From Sphingomonas sp. PAMC 26605 (GTDB lineage Bacteria > Pseudomonadota > Alphaproteobacteria > Sphingomonadales > Sphingomonadaceae), in contig NZ_JH584242.1 in assembly GCF_000241485.1 (NCBI RefSeq), positions 22,330 to 81,831 of the forward strand: a stretch of DNA of 59,502 bases, read 5' to 3'. Within the stretch, counting starts at the first letter, position 1, and each line of letters starts with the position of its first letter. The position numbers were made by a program, and so were the translations under genes. The notes below the pieces were generated by a model. The model did no database searches, was not told where the DNA came from, and worked only from the letters and a program-made list of their open reading frames with translations. Positions 43,519 to 52,740 of the stretch are shown one piece after another.

Positions 43519-46169
43519 CGGAGATCAGCCGGTCAGCCCTATTTGGGCGCCTTCATCCTGCCGCCCGCAAGGCGATCGAGACCGCGACGGGGCTGTGCCG
43601 CCAGCGCGGCAATCCGTATGTGGAATTGGCACACTGGTTGCACGTTATGGTGCGCGATGGGCAGAACGATCTGGCGGCGGTCCGCGTTGCTTTCGCACTG
43701 GACGATGCGCGGCTGTCGGCCGATCTTCTCACCGCGCTCGACCAGTTGCCCCGCGGGGCGACGGCGGTCTCCGATTTCGCCCCGCAGATCGAGGAACTGA
43801 TCGAGCGCGGGTGGCTATATGCCTCGCTTATGTTCAGTGATCGGCAGATCCGAACGGGGCATCTCATTGTAGCGATGCTAAAGACCAATGGTTTGCGCCG
43901 GTTGGCGCACGGGGTGTCGGGCGAATGGCGCAAGATTGACGCGGACCGACTCGTTGCAGATTTCAGCGCCATTACTGCCGGTTCATCCGAAACCACCATC
44001 TCGATCGACGCCGATGGCGGTGATGATCCTGTCGCCGCAGTCGATTCACGCGGCGACAACGCGTTGGCGCTCTATGCTATCGATCTGACCGCGCGCGCGC
44101 GCAGCGGCGCGATCGACCGTATCGTCGGCCGTGATGCCGAAATCCGCCAGATGGTCGATATCCTGATGCGGCGACGCCAGAATAACCCGATTCTGACCGG
44201 TGAGGCCGGGGTCGGCAAGACAGCGGTGGTGGAAGGGTTGGCGCGTCGCATCGCGGACGGCGATGTGCCGCCGCCGCTTGCAGACGTGTCAATCCACGCA
44301 CTCGATCTCGGGCTGCTGCAGGCCGGCGCGGGGGTGAAGGGCGAGTTCGAGGAGCGTCTGCGCCAGATCATCGATGAGGTAGAGCGGTCGACACGCCCGA
44401 TTGTGCTATTTATCGACGAGGCACATACGCTGATCGGCGCCGGAGGCGCGCCGGGGACGGGCGATGCCGCCAACCTGTTGAAGCCGGCACTGGCACGCGG
44501 GCGCTTGCGGACGATCGCCGCGACGACCTGGGCCGAATACCGGCAATATTTCGAGAATGACCCCGCTTTAACACGCAGGTTCCAGCCAGTCGCGATCGGG
44601 GAGCCCGACACCAATCGCGCGATCGCAATGTTGCGTTCGCTGACAGGCGTGATGGAGGCGCATCACCAGGTCGTCGTGCTCGACGAAGCCATCGAGGCGG
44701 CGGTCCGGCTTTCGCAGCGATACGTACCGGCGAGGCAATTGCCCGACAAAGCCGTAAGTCTGCTCGACACCGCCGCCGCGCGCGTCGCGGTGTCACGTCA
44801 TGCCGCGCCGGCGGCGGTCGAGGACGCACGCCGGCGCGTAGAACTGCTCGAGACCGAGCGCGCGATTGCCGAGCGCGAGTCGCACGGCCGCTATGACCGT
44901 TCTGATCGTGTCTCGTGGGTTGATGCGACTCTGGTTGCCGCGCGCGATGATCTGATCAAACTCGAGGAGCGCTGGGCTGCCGAGCGCTTGGCGGTTGCGG
45001 CGGTAGGCATCGCGCGCGCAGCGTTGATCGCGGAGGAAGGCGCGAAATCGGCGGCTGCGCTCGACGCCGCGATCGGCGAGCTACGGACCCTACAGGGTGA
45101 CGATCCGATGATCTTCGGCGAGGTCGATGCCGATATCGTGGCCGCCGTCGTCGGCGATTGGACAGGCATTCCTGTCGGCCGCATGGTTCGCGACGAACTC
45201 GCTGGAACTCTGGCGATAGAAACGCGGCTGAAGGCGCGAGTAATTGGGCAGGACCATGCAATGGATGCGATCGCACGACGCATCCGCACAAGCCGTGCCA
45301 AGCTCGATAATCCCAGCAAGCCGGTTGGCGTGTTCCTGCTCGCCGGGCCCTCTGGCGTCGGCAAGACCGAGACAGCGCACGTCCTAGCCGACCTGCTCTA
45401 TTCGGGCAGCGACAGTCTGATCACCATCAACATGAGCGAGTTCCAGGAGGCGCACTCGGTCTCGACGCTCAAAGGCGCACCGGCGGGCTATGTCGGTTAT
45501 GGGCGCGGCGGCGTGCTGACCGAGGCGGTCCGGCGTCGGCCGTATTCGGTCGTGCTGCTCGACGAGATCGAGAAGGCGCATCCAGACGTCCACGAGATGT
45601 TCTATCAGGTGTTCGACAAGGGATATATGGAGGATGCCGAGGGGCGGTTCATCGACTTCCGCAACACGATGATCCTGCTGACCTCCAATGTCGGCACCGA
45701 GCTGATTGCTTCGCTGTGCGAGGATGCCGATCTCGCGCCTGAGCCCGAGGCATTGGCGGGTGTACTTCAGAGCGAGCTGCTCAAGACGTTTCCCCCGGCA
45801 TTGCTCGGCCGGCTCATCGCGTTGCCTTATCTGCCGTTGTCGGCGGCGATGCTGCGCAGCATTATCGGCCTGCAGCTCGACCGCGTGGTGGCGCGTGTGG
45901 CGGAAAATCACGCGATTCGCCTGATCTACGATGCCGATGCAGTGGAGCTGATCGCGGTGCGGTGCCTCGAAGTTTCCTCGGGCGGCCGGATGGTCGACGC
46001 GATCCTCACAAATACGCTGCTGCCCGAGCTGTCGACCGCGTTGCTCGAGCGGCAATTAGGCGGCGAGACGACCGCGACGATTGTCGTCGGCGTCGAGGAT
46101 GCGCGCTTCGCCTACCGCTGCGACGCCGCAGCGCTAACGGATGTCGATTTCACCGAGGCAACGGAATGA
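43515..46169 (+). CDS. clpV: T6SS AAA+ ATPase ClpV (TssH)
   Basis: An 884-residue ClpV, which dismantles the contracted TssB/TssC sheath. The N-terminal domain (FGRLHPAARKAIETATGLCR, then GNPYVELAHWLHVMV) is the ClpV type. The first AAA module has Walker A GEAGVGKTAVVEG (about 228-240) and Walker B IVLFIDEAHTLIGAGG. The second has Walker A GPSGVGKTET (about 610-619) and SVVLLDEIEKAHPDVHE. All ATPase motifs are intact. The start is TTG 43515, with AAGGAG eight bases upstream; it overlaps the tssG stop. The 3' end overlaps ppkA by four bases. Confidence 0.96.
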   Translation: MTEISRSALFGRLHPAARKAIETATGLCRQRGNPYVELAHWLHVMVRDGQNDLAAVRVAFALDDARLSADLLTALDQLPRGATAVSDFAPQIEELIERGWLYASLMFSDRQIRTGHLIVAMLKTNGLRRLAHGVSGEWRKIDADRLVADFSAITAGSSETTISIDADGGDDPVAAVDSRGDNALALYAIDLTARARSGAIDRIVGRDAEIRQMVDILMRRRQNNPILTGEAGVGKTAVVEGLARRIADGDVPPPLADVSIHALDLGLLQAGAGVKGEFEERLRQIIDEVERSTRPIVLFIDEAHTLIGAGGAPGTGDAANLLKPALARGRLRTIAATTWAEYRQYFENDPALTRRFQPVAIGEPDTNRAIAMLRSLTGVMEAHHQVVVLDEAIEAAVRLSQRYVPARQLPDKAVSLLDTAAARVAVSRHAAPAAVEDARRRVELLETERAIAERESHGRYDRSDRVSWVDATLVAARDDLIKLEERWAAERLAVAAVGIARAALIAEEGAKSAAALDAAIGELRTLQGDDPMIFGEVDADIVAAVVGDWTGIPVGRMVRDELAGTLAIETRLKARVIGQDHAMDAIARRIRTSRAKLDNPSKPVGVFLLAGPSGVGKTETAHVLADLLYSGSDSLITINMSEFQEAHSVSTLKGAPAGYVGYGRGGVLTEAVRRRPYSVVLLDEIEKAHPDVHEMFYQVFDKGYMEDAEGRFIDFRNTMILLTSNVGTELIASLCEDADLAPEPEALAGVLQSELLKTFPPALLGRLIALPYLPLSAAMLRSIIGLQLDRVVARVAENHAIRLIYDADAVELIAVRCLEVSSGGRMVDAILTNTLLPELSTALLERQLGGETTATIVVGVEDARFAYRCDAAALTDVDFTEATE

Positions 46170-48460
46170 GCGACACGAACGATACTTCGTCGTCCGATCC
46201 TGTGGACCGCGCGCCGGACCCGTTGACGATCATCGCTGCCGACGGCGGATCGGTGCCGACGGGTGCAACGAGCGTGCGCCGGTCGGATGGCGGGATTGAA
46301 CCCGGAGACCTGCTCAACGGGATCTACCGCGTCGACCGCTTCCTCGCGCGTGGCGGTATGGGCGACGTGTATGACGGCGTGAACGTCGAGACCGACGACC
46401 GCGTCGCGATCAAGGCGATCCGCAGACACCTCGCCAGCGATCCAAAAATTGCCGCTCTGTTCCGGAAGGAGGCGCGGGTGCTGACCCAATTGTCGCACCC
46501 CGCGATCGTCCATTATCGTGTGCTGGCACGCGAGCCACTGCTTGATCTGTTGTACATCGTCACCGACTTCGTCGACGGCGAGGCGCTTTCCGAGCATCTT
46601 GACGGCACCCGGCCGAGCCTGGCGCGCGTGCTGCGGCTCGCCCGTCGGCTAGCTGGCGGGCTGGATGCGGCGCATCAGCTCGGCGTGGTGCATCGCGACG
46701 TGTCGCCCGACAATATCCTTCTGCCGGGCGGCTCGCTCGCCAAGGCGCGGATCATCGACTTTGGCATAGCCAAGAGCCTCGAGATCGGGGTCGAAACCGT
46801 GATTGGCACAGGCTTTGCGGGGAAGCTCGGCTACGTCGCGCCTGAGCAGTTCGGCGAGCATGACCGTGCGATCGGACCGTGGACGGACGTTTACAGTACC
46901 GCCCTCGTGCTCCGCGCGTTCGCCAGCGGCCGCCCGTCCGACATGGGAACGACGCTCTCGGACGCGGTCGAACGCCGCCGCGTCGTACCATCGCTTGACG
47001 GAGTGCCGCCCGAACTCGCAACGGTGCTTGCGCGGATGCTGGTCCCGGACCCGGCCGCGCGGTTGCGTTCGATGTCGGCGGTGCTGGAGGCGCTCAACGG
47101 TATCGATGCCGTCGACGCACCATTGGCAACGACCTCTGATGCGTCCTTCGGCGCGGCCCACACGACCTTCATCGCCGCGCCGCCGGTGTCAGTGGAAAGC
47201 AAGTTGGAGACCTTTAAGCTGCCGACGACCACGCCCGCGCGTCGTCGCCGCCCGACGCGGACGCTAGTCGCCGGAGTGCTGGGGGCCGCGGCGGCGCTTG
47301 CGGGGGGCATCGCTTTGCTTCGACCATCGCTGCCGCCGCCCGTCGCGCCGAAGCGGATCGTCACCCATCCCGCCTTGGCAAAGTCCGTTTCGGGATCGCC
47401 GATGCAAGCCGCGCTTGCCACGCTGCCGTGCAGCTGGGTTTCTGCGACAAGCTTCCAGCCGGGGGCGGCGGCGGTGCTGAGCGGCGCGTCGGGCGATCCG
47501 GCAGCGCTCGGCGGACAGGCGCAGGCGGCGCTAGTTGCGAAGGGGCTCAACCCGGGACGGACAGATACCGCAGCTGTGTTGCCGATGCCGACGGCTTGGT
47601 GCGACATTGCCGCGGTCGCGCGCCCGCTCGACGTCGGGCTGCAAAACATTCCGGCGACATTGCAGGCGGCGAGTCCGGTGCTCGCACTCACGGTAAAAAC
47701 GCCCGGCTGCCCGGCCGATCCGCGCGCGCGGCCTGAAATCAGCTGGTCGCGCGGCAGCCGACGAGAGTTCGCGCTTCTGGGCCTGCTGCCGTCAGGTATG
47801 ATCGTGCAGATCGCTGGCAGCCGTGGCGAATTTGAGCGGCAGGCGCAACTCCATCCCGACTTCTTCCAGAACCACGGCGATGGCAGCTATCGGCTGGGGC
47901 TTTGCCTGTCGCAATCCGGGCCGGTGGGTTTCCTCCTAGTCCAGTCGGACACGCCGCTCGATCTTGGCATGTCTTCGGGGCGGCCGATCGAGCCGGCCGG
48001 CTATTTCTACAAGGCGTTCCGCTGGCAGGCGACGCGGCATGGCTGGCTGACGCAGGCAGCTTGGGTCCGTGTTGATCCGGAGGTAGCGAAACGCGATGTA
48101 CAACCGTCGCCGACCGAGCGGCCGACCGTGCGTGCTACCCCGGCCAGGGAGAAGATAACGGTGGGGTCGCGCCGAGAAGAGGCAAAGAAGCTGGTCACGA
48201 CCTCGTTGTCTCTGTGCCGCCGCTTCGCTGATGATCGGTGGAATGACGTCGGGCAATTGTCGCTCGGTGCCTGTGTCGCAAAAATCTATGCAGATGATTG
48301 CAACGTCACTTATAGCTATCACGGCACGCTTCCCATGCGGCGCTATCGAGGTCAGATTGAGGGCGAAGTCTCCAGGCGTTGGCTGCCTTTGCAACATGCG
48401 CCTGCTTGCCACCGTAAATCGGGCGGATTGCTGGGATTGTTCGGTCGCCATCACGATTAG
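46166..48460 (+). CDS. ppkA: T6SS-linked membrane Ser/Thr kinase (PpkA-like)
   Basis: A 764-residue Hanks-type kinase. Residues ~53-325 are the catalytic domain with the Gly loop ARGGMGDVY (61-69), Lys83 in VAIKAI, HRDVSPDN (176-183) and DFG (198-200), so it should be active. A basic stretch (ARRRRPTR) and a single membrane helix at about 366-386 (LVAGVLGAAAALAGGIALL) follow. The remaining ~375 residues would be periplasmic; they hold several Cys (PCSWVS, WCDIAAV, GCPADP, LCRRFADDR, GACVAKI, DDCNV) and no named domain that I recognise. By analogy with PpkA it senses an envelope signal and phosphorylates the FHA protein. Start ATG overlaps the clpV stop. Confidence 0.9.
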   Translation: MSDTNDTSSSDPVDRAPDPLTIIAADGGSVPTGATSVRRSDGGIEPGDLLNGIYRVDRFLARGGMGDVYDGVNVETDDRVAIKAIRRHLASDPKIAALFRKEARVLTQLSHPAIVHYRVLAREPLLDLLYIVTDFVDGEALSEHLDGTRPSLARVLRLARRLAGGLDAAHQLGVVHRDVSPDNILLPGGSLAKARIIDFGIAKSLEIGVETVIGTGFAGKLGYVAPEQFGEHDRAIGPWTDVYSTALVLRAFASGRPSDMGTTLSDAVERRRVVPSLDGVPPELATVLARMLVPDPAARLRSMSAVLEALNGIDAVDAPLATTSDASFGAAHTTFIAAPPVSVESKLETFKLPTTTPARRRRPTRTLVAGVLGAAAALAGGIALLRPSLPPPVAPKRIVTHPALAKSVSGSPMQAALATLPCSWVSATSFQPGAAAVLSGASGDPAALGGQAQAALVAKGLNPGRTDTAAVLPMPTAWCDIAAVARPLDVGLQNIPATLQAASPVLALTVKTPGCPADPRARPEISWSRGSRREFALLGLLPSGMIVQIAGSRGEFERQAQLHPDFFQNHGDGSYRLGLCLSQSGPVGFLLVQSDTPLDLGMSSGRPIEPAGYFYKAFRWQATRHGWLTQAAWVRVDPEVAKRDVQPSPTERPTVRATPAREKITVGSRREEAKKLVTTSLSLCRRFADDRWNDVGQLSLGACVAKIYADDCNVTYSYHGTLPMRRYRGQIEGEVSRRWLPLQHAPACHRKSGGLLGLFGRHHD

Positions 48461-48522
48461 ATGGAACAATAGGATGGGCCCGCCCTTCGTCCGAAAGCAT
48501 GCCCAGCGCCAGCCAGTCGTAA

Positions 48523-49197
48523 GCCGTGCGACTCGATCTGGAGCAGCGGGTACCGGCGCGCTACCCGCTTCGGGCGATCCGTGGGCTGGTGAACGAGGCA
48601 TGGTGCTACATTAAGAGTTTTCGTCCCAAGGATGAGATCGGAGCGGACGACCCGCCCGCCGACGGCCCGGGTGGGCGAAACGGCGAGATCGCCTTCCGCG
48701 ACCCCAGGCACAGCAATGAAACCCATGCCTCGACCACCGATCCGGACGCGCAGCTGTATCGCAAGAGCCCCGGGGCGGGCCTACATGGGGGCACGTTCTG
48801 ATGGAGAGCCGCAACGGGCTGGCGGTCGATGCCGAGAACACGCGCGTGGCAGGCTTTGCCGAACGGCTGACCGCGGTGGCGAAGCTTGACGATTTCAAGC
48901 GCCCGGAGGCGTGACGGATCACGCTGGCGGCGGACCGGGCAGACGACACATGCGACTTCGTCGCCGAGTTGCGGAAACGCTGCGTCACTCAGCGCGTCGC
49001 CGGGAATATGAACGGCTGGCGCCCCGCGATTAACGGTCGCACGACACGCCATCCAGGGTATCGCTCGAGTATCCGCGTCCGAAAACGGATCGAAGAGGTG
49101 TTCCGTTGGGTGAAGTCCGCAGCCGAACACCGCAAGACCCGGTTGCAGGGGCTTGCCCGGATACGCTTCGCCTTCCTAGGCTGCTGGAGACCGGGTG
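48523..49197 (+). pseudogene. IS5-like transposase remnant
   Basis: Fragments of a DDE transposase in changing frames: VRLDLEQRVPARYPLRAIRG near 48523, DPDAQLYRKSPGAGLHGG near 48740-48795, NGLAVDAENTRVAGFAERL, and a DGRTTRHPGYRSSIRVRKRI-like run (here NGRTTRHPGY) near 49030-49090, then EVFRWVKSAAEHRKTRLQGL. The order matches the IS5-superfamily type with RPIR at the start and HPGY..S.R.RKRIEE at the end. The middle of the gene is deleted and several frameshifts are present. No terminal repeats were found. Confidence 0.75.
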
Positions 49198-49218
49198 ATG
49201 CGCCGCGCGCGCCGGCCT

Positions 49219-49516
49219 CGTCGCCACGTGGCGGATCGTGGCGGGCGGAACTTGGCCGCGCGACCATCTTGATCTGTGCGGCCCGCCTTATCTGCGCAAA
49301 GATGCCGACGGCACCGGTGAGATGGCGGTCGGAGCGCTCAGCGCCTTGGTCGGCGGCAGGTTCATTTCGAGCGGTGTCGACTGCGACTGGAATACTGCCG
49401 ATGGAAGCGATCAGGTGACCGCAACCGGTTGGGCCGATCCTGCGCGCCAATGGCTGGCTCGATGGCGAAATCGCGTACGATAATGGCGACGATACCTCCT
49501 TCATCGCCAAACCTAG
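49219..49516 (+). pseudogene. Small unknown protein gene, frameshifted and cut by IS701-type element
   Basis: Two joined frames read WRIVAGGTWPRDHLDLCGPP, then YLRKDADGTGEMAVGALSA and DCDWNTADGSDQVTATGWAD; after one extra C near 49440 they continue LRANGWLDGEIAYDNGDDTS, then FIAKP. I recall intact small proteins with this ending in sphingomonads and rhizobia, of unknown function. The IS701-type element has inserted at the CTAG right after FIAKP, removing the C terminus. Confidence 0.6.
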
Positions 49517-50890
49517 CATTACTTTGGCAGGTTAATGGAACCAGCTTGAATCGTCGTTGATTCCCGTTTGTCAGTATAGGCTGACGGACTTACGACGATG
49601 GCGGTGGACGAAAGCTGGCCGGACCGATCTGGAGCGATGGCTGGCGCCGTTTCTGGCAGGGTTGTCGCATCCGGCGCGGCGCAGGATGTGCCCGCAGTAC
49701 ATCGCCGGTTTGACCGGGCCTGGCGACCGCAAGAGCGTGCAGCCGATGGCTGCGCGAGGCGGCGAAGCTGGCTACGATCAGCTTCATCATTTCGTCGCAG
49801 CAGGGATCTGGGACAGCGCGCCGCTCGAAGCTGCGCTGCTGAAGGAGGCCGACCGGCTGGTTGGCGGGACCGACGCCTTCCTCGTGATTGACGACACGGC
49901 GATGCCGAAGAAGGGTCGTCACTCGGTCGGCGTCGCACCGCAATATGCCTCGTCGCTGGGCAAGAACGCCAACTGCCAGACGCTGTCTCGGTCACACTGG
50001 CATCGCGCGAGGTGCCGGTGATGGTCGGTCTTCGCGTGTTCCTGCCGGAAAGCTGGACCTCCGATCGGGAGCGCATGGCAAAGGCGAAGGTGCCTGCTGA
50101 TCGACAGGTCGCCATGACCAAGCCGGAGATCGCGATCGAAGAGATCGACAGGGTGATGGCTGCCGGCGTGCGGTTCGGCTGCGTTCTGGCAGATGCGGGA
50201 TACGGCATGAGCGCGCCGTTCCGCCAGGCGCTGAGCGTCGCCATGATCTTCCCGGTCTCGGGCCACGGTCGCCCGCGGCAACACCACATCCCCGACAGCA
50301 AGTCCGTGGCCGCCGAGAAGCTGCTGGCCGAGCAGCCATGGCGATCGGTCAGCTGGCGATGGGGTACGAAGGGACGGCTGACCGCACGCTTCGCGGCGGT
50401 GCGCGTTCGCGTCGCCGATGGTCCGACCCAGCGCCTCCGCGACATGGGTGGTCAGCATCTGCCCGGCGAGGACGTCCGGCTGGTCGGCGAGCATCGTTCG
50501 ACCGGCGAGCGCAAATACTACCTCTCGAACCTACCTGCCGACGCCTCGATAAAGACGCTCGCCGGTGCCATCAGGGCGCGGTGGATCTGCGAGCAGGCGC
50601 ACCAGCAACTCAAGGAAGAACTTGGCCTCGATCACTTCGAAGGCCGATCATGGACCGGCCTGCATCGACACGCGCTCATGACAATGATCGCCTACGCCTT
50701 CCTCCAGTCCCGCCGCCTCACCGCCGCGGGACGGAAAAAAAGAGTCGGGGGACCGCCGCCACAACCGACCATGCCGGCCGTCCGGCAGGCCATCCTCAAC
50801 ATATGCGCCAGGCCGCCGCCGACGCGCTGCCCGCATTGTGACGCGCCGCTCGATCTGCCCCTGAAATAGAATCTGCCAAAGTAGTGCTAG
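49513..50890 (+). mobile_element. IS701-type element, copy 1 (internally deleted)
   Basis: Ends are CATTACTTTGGCAG at 49517 and its near-complement CTGCCAAAGTAGTG up to 50886 (one mismatch), flanked by CTAG at 49513-49516 and 50887-50890. At 1370 bases it is 61 shorter than copy 2. It lies in the same orientation as copy 2. Confidence 0.85.
49598..50869 (+). pseudogene. IS701-type transposase, copy 1 (broken)
   Basis: Aligned with copy 2, the frame MAVDESW is broken by an extra C about 20 bases in, a small deletion at about 49989 (near QTLASVTLASRE), and a ~60-base deletion after FRQALS that removes the segment starting ERGLSWAVGIPYRQK. The C terminus is better kept than in copy 2: with seven A's after CGG it reads GRKKRVGGPPPQPTMPAVRQ and then RCPHCDAPLD, a probable zinc ribbon. 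It cannot produce active transposase. Confidence 0.85.
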
Positions 50891-51029
50891 CACAATTTCA
50901 ACTTCACACGGGTTCCCGACAATCTCCTCAGGCTTGTGCTTTTTGGCAGGCACTGGTCGTCGCTTCCTCGCTCCAGACGTTTATAGTCCATGGACCACTC
51001 AGCAGGAGGCAGTTCACAACGCTCTGGTG

Positions 51030-51147
51030 CCCCCGTAACACGCACCCTGTATCGCGGCAGCGGGCAAAACCATCGCGGTTTCCAACCCGGCCCCATCGTC
51101 AACACAGTCGCGGTGACCAGAAACGGAACAAAGACATCGACGGGCAT
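51030..51147 (-). pseudogene. LysE exporter remnant (first ~39 codons)
   Basis: From ATG 51147 the minus strand reads MPVDVFVPFLVTATVLTMGP and then drifts, matching the start of the intact exporter at 18660-19292. Similarity ends near 51030. The IS701-type copy lies 140 bases further left and probably helped to remove the rest. Confidence 0.8.
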
Positions 51148-51388
51148 TAGGTCACTCGCGACTTTAGATGAGACAGAGATGACCGTCATCGAATCGTCCC
51201 AGGACCTGGGCTTACGGGGTTTCAGCGGCGCTTCCCGCGCTGCTCAATTCGTTCAATTGCAACGGCGGCGCAATGTTTCAGGTGAAACTGCCGGGGGCCA
51301 GATCGCAATCTTCCCGAAACGGCGCGAAGGCAAATCCCGCAGCTCCTGCGCAGGGTCGTTCGCGTCGCAGAAAACAAGAGAGCATGCG

Positions 51389-52681
51389 ATGCGTATTATC
51401 CTCGCGGCAACGCCCGCAACCGGCCATCTCGATCCCGTGCTCGGCATCGCACATCTGTTGCGTCGGCACGGGCACGAAACTCTGGTCTTGACGGGGTCGG
51501 CGTTTCGAGAGCGGGTTCAAGCGACGGGTGCAGGTTTCGCGGCATTACCGCCTGACGGCGATTGTCTTTGCGACATTGGGACAGGGCTTGCAGATCATAC
51601 AAGGCTGGGCAGGGGCGCTGCGCTCGCAGCCGAACTCGACCGCGCTTTCGTAAAGCCGATGGTCGGGCAGTTTCGCGCCTTGGCATCGCTCATCGACAGC
51701 TACCGCCCGGACGGGGTGATCGCTGACCACTTGTTCCTCGGCGCGGTGCCGCTTATGCTCTCCCCGCCCGCGACCCGCCCGTTCGTCGCGTCGTGCGGGG
51801 TCACATTCCTGGGCTTGCCGCGTGAGGACGGTCTGCCGCACGGCTTCGGGCTAAGTTCCGCCCAAGATCCCGCAGCACGCGCGGCCGAACAAGCGCTGGT
51901 GACGCCGCAAACGGAAGCTGCGTTCGGTTCGGTCCAAGCGCGGTTCGTGAGCACCTTGCAAGCGATAGGCGTGAAGCCCCGGGGTTCTTTTCTCGATGTC
52001 GCCGCGCAGCACGCGGACATCTTTTGGCAGGGCGGGTTGCCTGAGCTCGATTATCCGCGCGCAAATTTGCCCACTCATATCCGCCATATCGGACTATGGC
52101 CGGCAGTGCCGCAACGCGTCGAACTTCCCGACTGGGCGGAGCGGCTGGCGGATGGGCGGCGCCTAATCCTGGTGACGCAGGGCACCGTTGCGAATGGCGA
52201 CCTCGAACAGCTCCTGCTGCCGACACTGCGGGCGCTGGCGCACCGCAACGATCTTATCGTTATCGGCGCCACCGGCGGTCGCGATCCGACGGGAATCATC
52301 GTTCCCGACAATGCGCGTCTCGCCGCCAATCTGCCGCTCGATTGGGTGCTGCCACACGTGCATGCGCTAGTAAGCAATGGCGGATTCGGTACCGTCCTGC
52401 TGGCGCTGGCATGCGGCGTGCCTATGGTGATTGCAGGCGAGAGCGAGGACAAGCGGGAGATCGCGGCACGCATCGCCTCGTCCGGAGCGGGCCTTGATCT
52501 CCGGACGGCGCGGCCGAACCAGGCGGATATCAGCGCTGGCGTGGAGGCGCTGCTGGAGGCCAACTCGCCGCACCGGCGCGCGGCGCACGCGATTGCAAAC
52601 GGTTTTGCCCGCTGTCACGGCGACGCAATCATTCTAGAGAGCCTGGAAGAGCACCGGCTTGGTATGTCGCGCGCTGCATGA
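51389..52681 (+). CDS. UGT/MGT-type glycosyltransferase (GT1-like)
   Basis: A 430-residue glycosyltransferase of the GT-B fold. It starts MRIILAATPATGHLDPVLGI, then AHLLRRHGHETLVLTGSAF, the usual acceptor-side N terminus of macrolide/sterol-type GT1 enzymes. The C-terminal donor-side region has LILVTQGTVAN, LPLDWVLPHVHALVSNGGFG and VLLALACGVPMVIAGESEDK, matching the nucleotide-sugar binding signature (H/S-x-GG-x-G-T). It would transfer a sugar to a small hydrophobic molecule. The frame extends upstream to 50990 through the lysE remnant, but ATG 51389 is where homology starts. Its end overlaps an ATG of the next gene, and a 368-base partial copy lies at 19844-20211. Confidence 0.9.
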   Translation: MRIILAATPATGHLDPVLGIAHLLRRHGHETLVLTGSAFRERVQATGAGFAALPPDGDCLCDIGTGLADHTRLGRGAALAAELDRAFVKPMVGQFRALASLIDSYRPDGVIADHLFLGAVPLMLSPPATRPFVASCGVTFLGLPREDGLPHGFGLSSAQDPAARAAEQALVTPQTEAAFGSVQARFVSTLQAIGVKPRGSFLDVAAQHADIFWQGGLPELDYPRANLPTHIRHIGLWPAVPQRVELPDWAERLADGRRLILVTQGTVANGDLEQLLLPTLRALAHRNDLIVIGATGGRDPTGIIVPDNARLAANLPLDWVLPHVHALVSNGGFGTVLLALACGVPMVIAGESEDKREIAARIASSGAGLDLRTARPNQADISAGVEALLEANSPHRRAAHAIANGFARCHGDAIILESLEEHRLGMSRAA

Positions 52682-52740
52682 TTCAGCACAAACCAACGCC
52701 AGAACACGGCCTGGCGAGCTTGCAAATTTTGGAGAATTCT

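Noticed and set aside
50887..51189. 100-codon minus-strand frame as a real LysE gene
   Set aside because: Only the first ~39 codons resemble LysE; the rest is unrelated sequence next to the IS701-type end.
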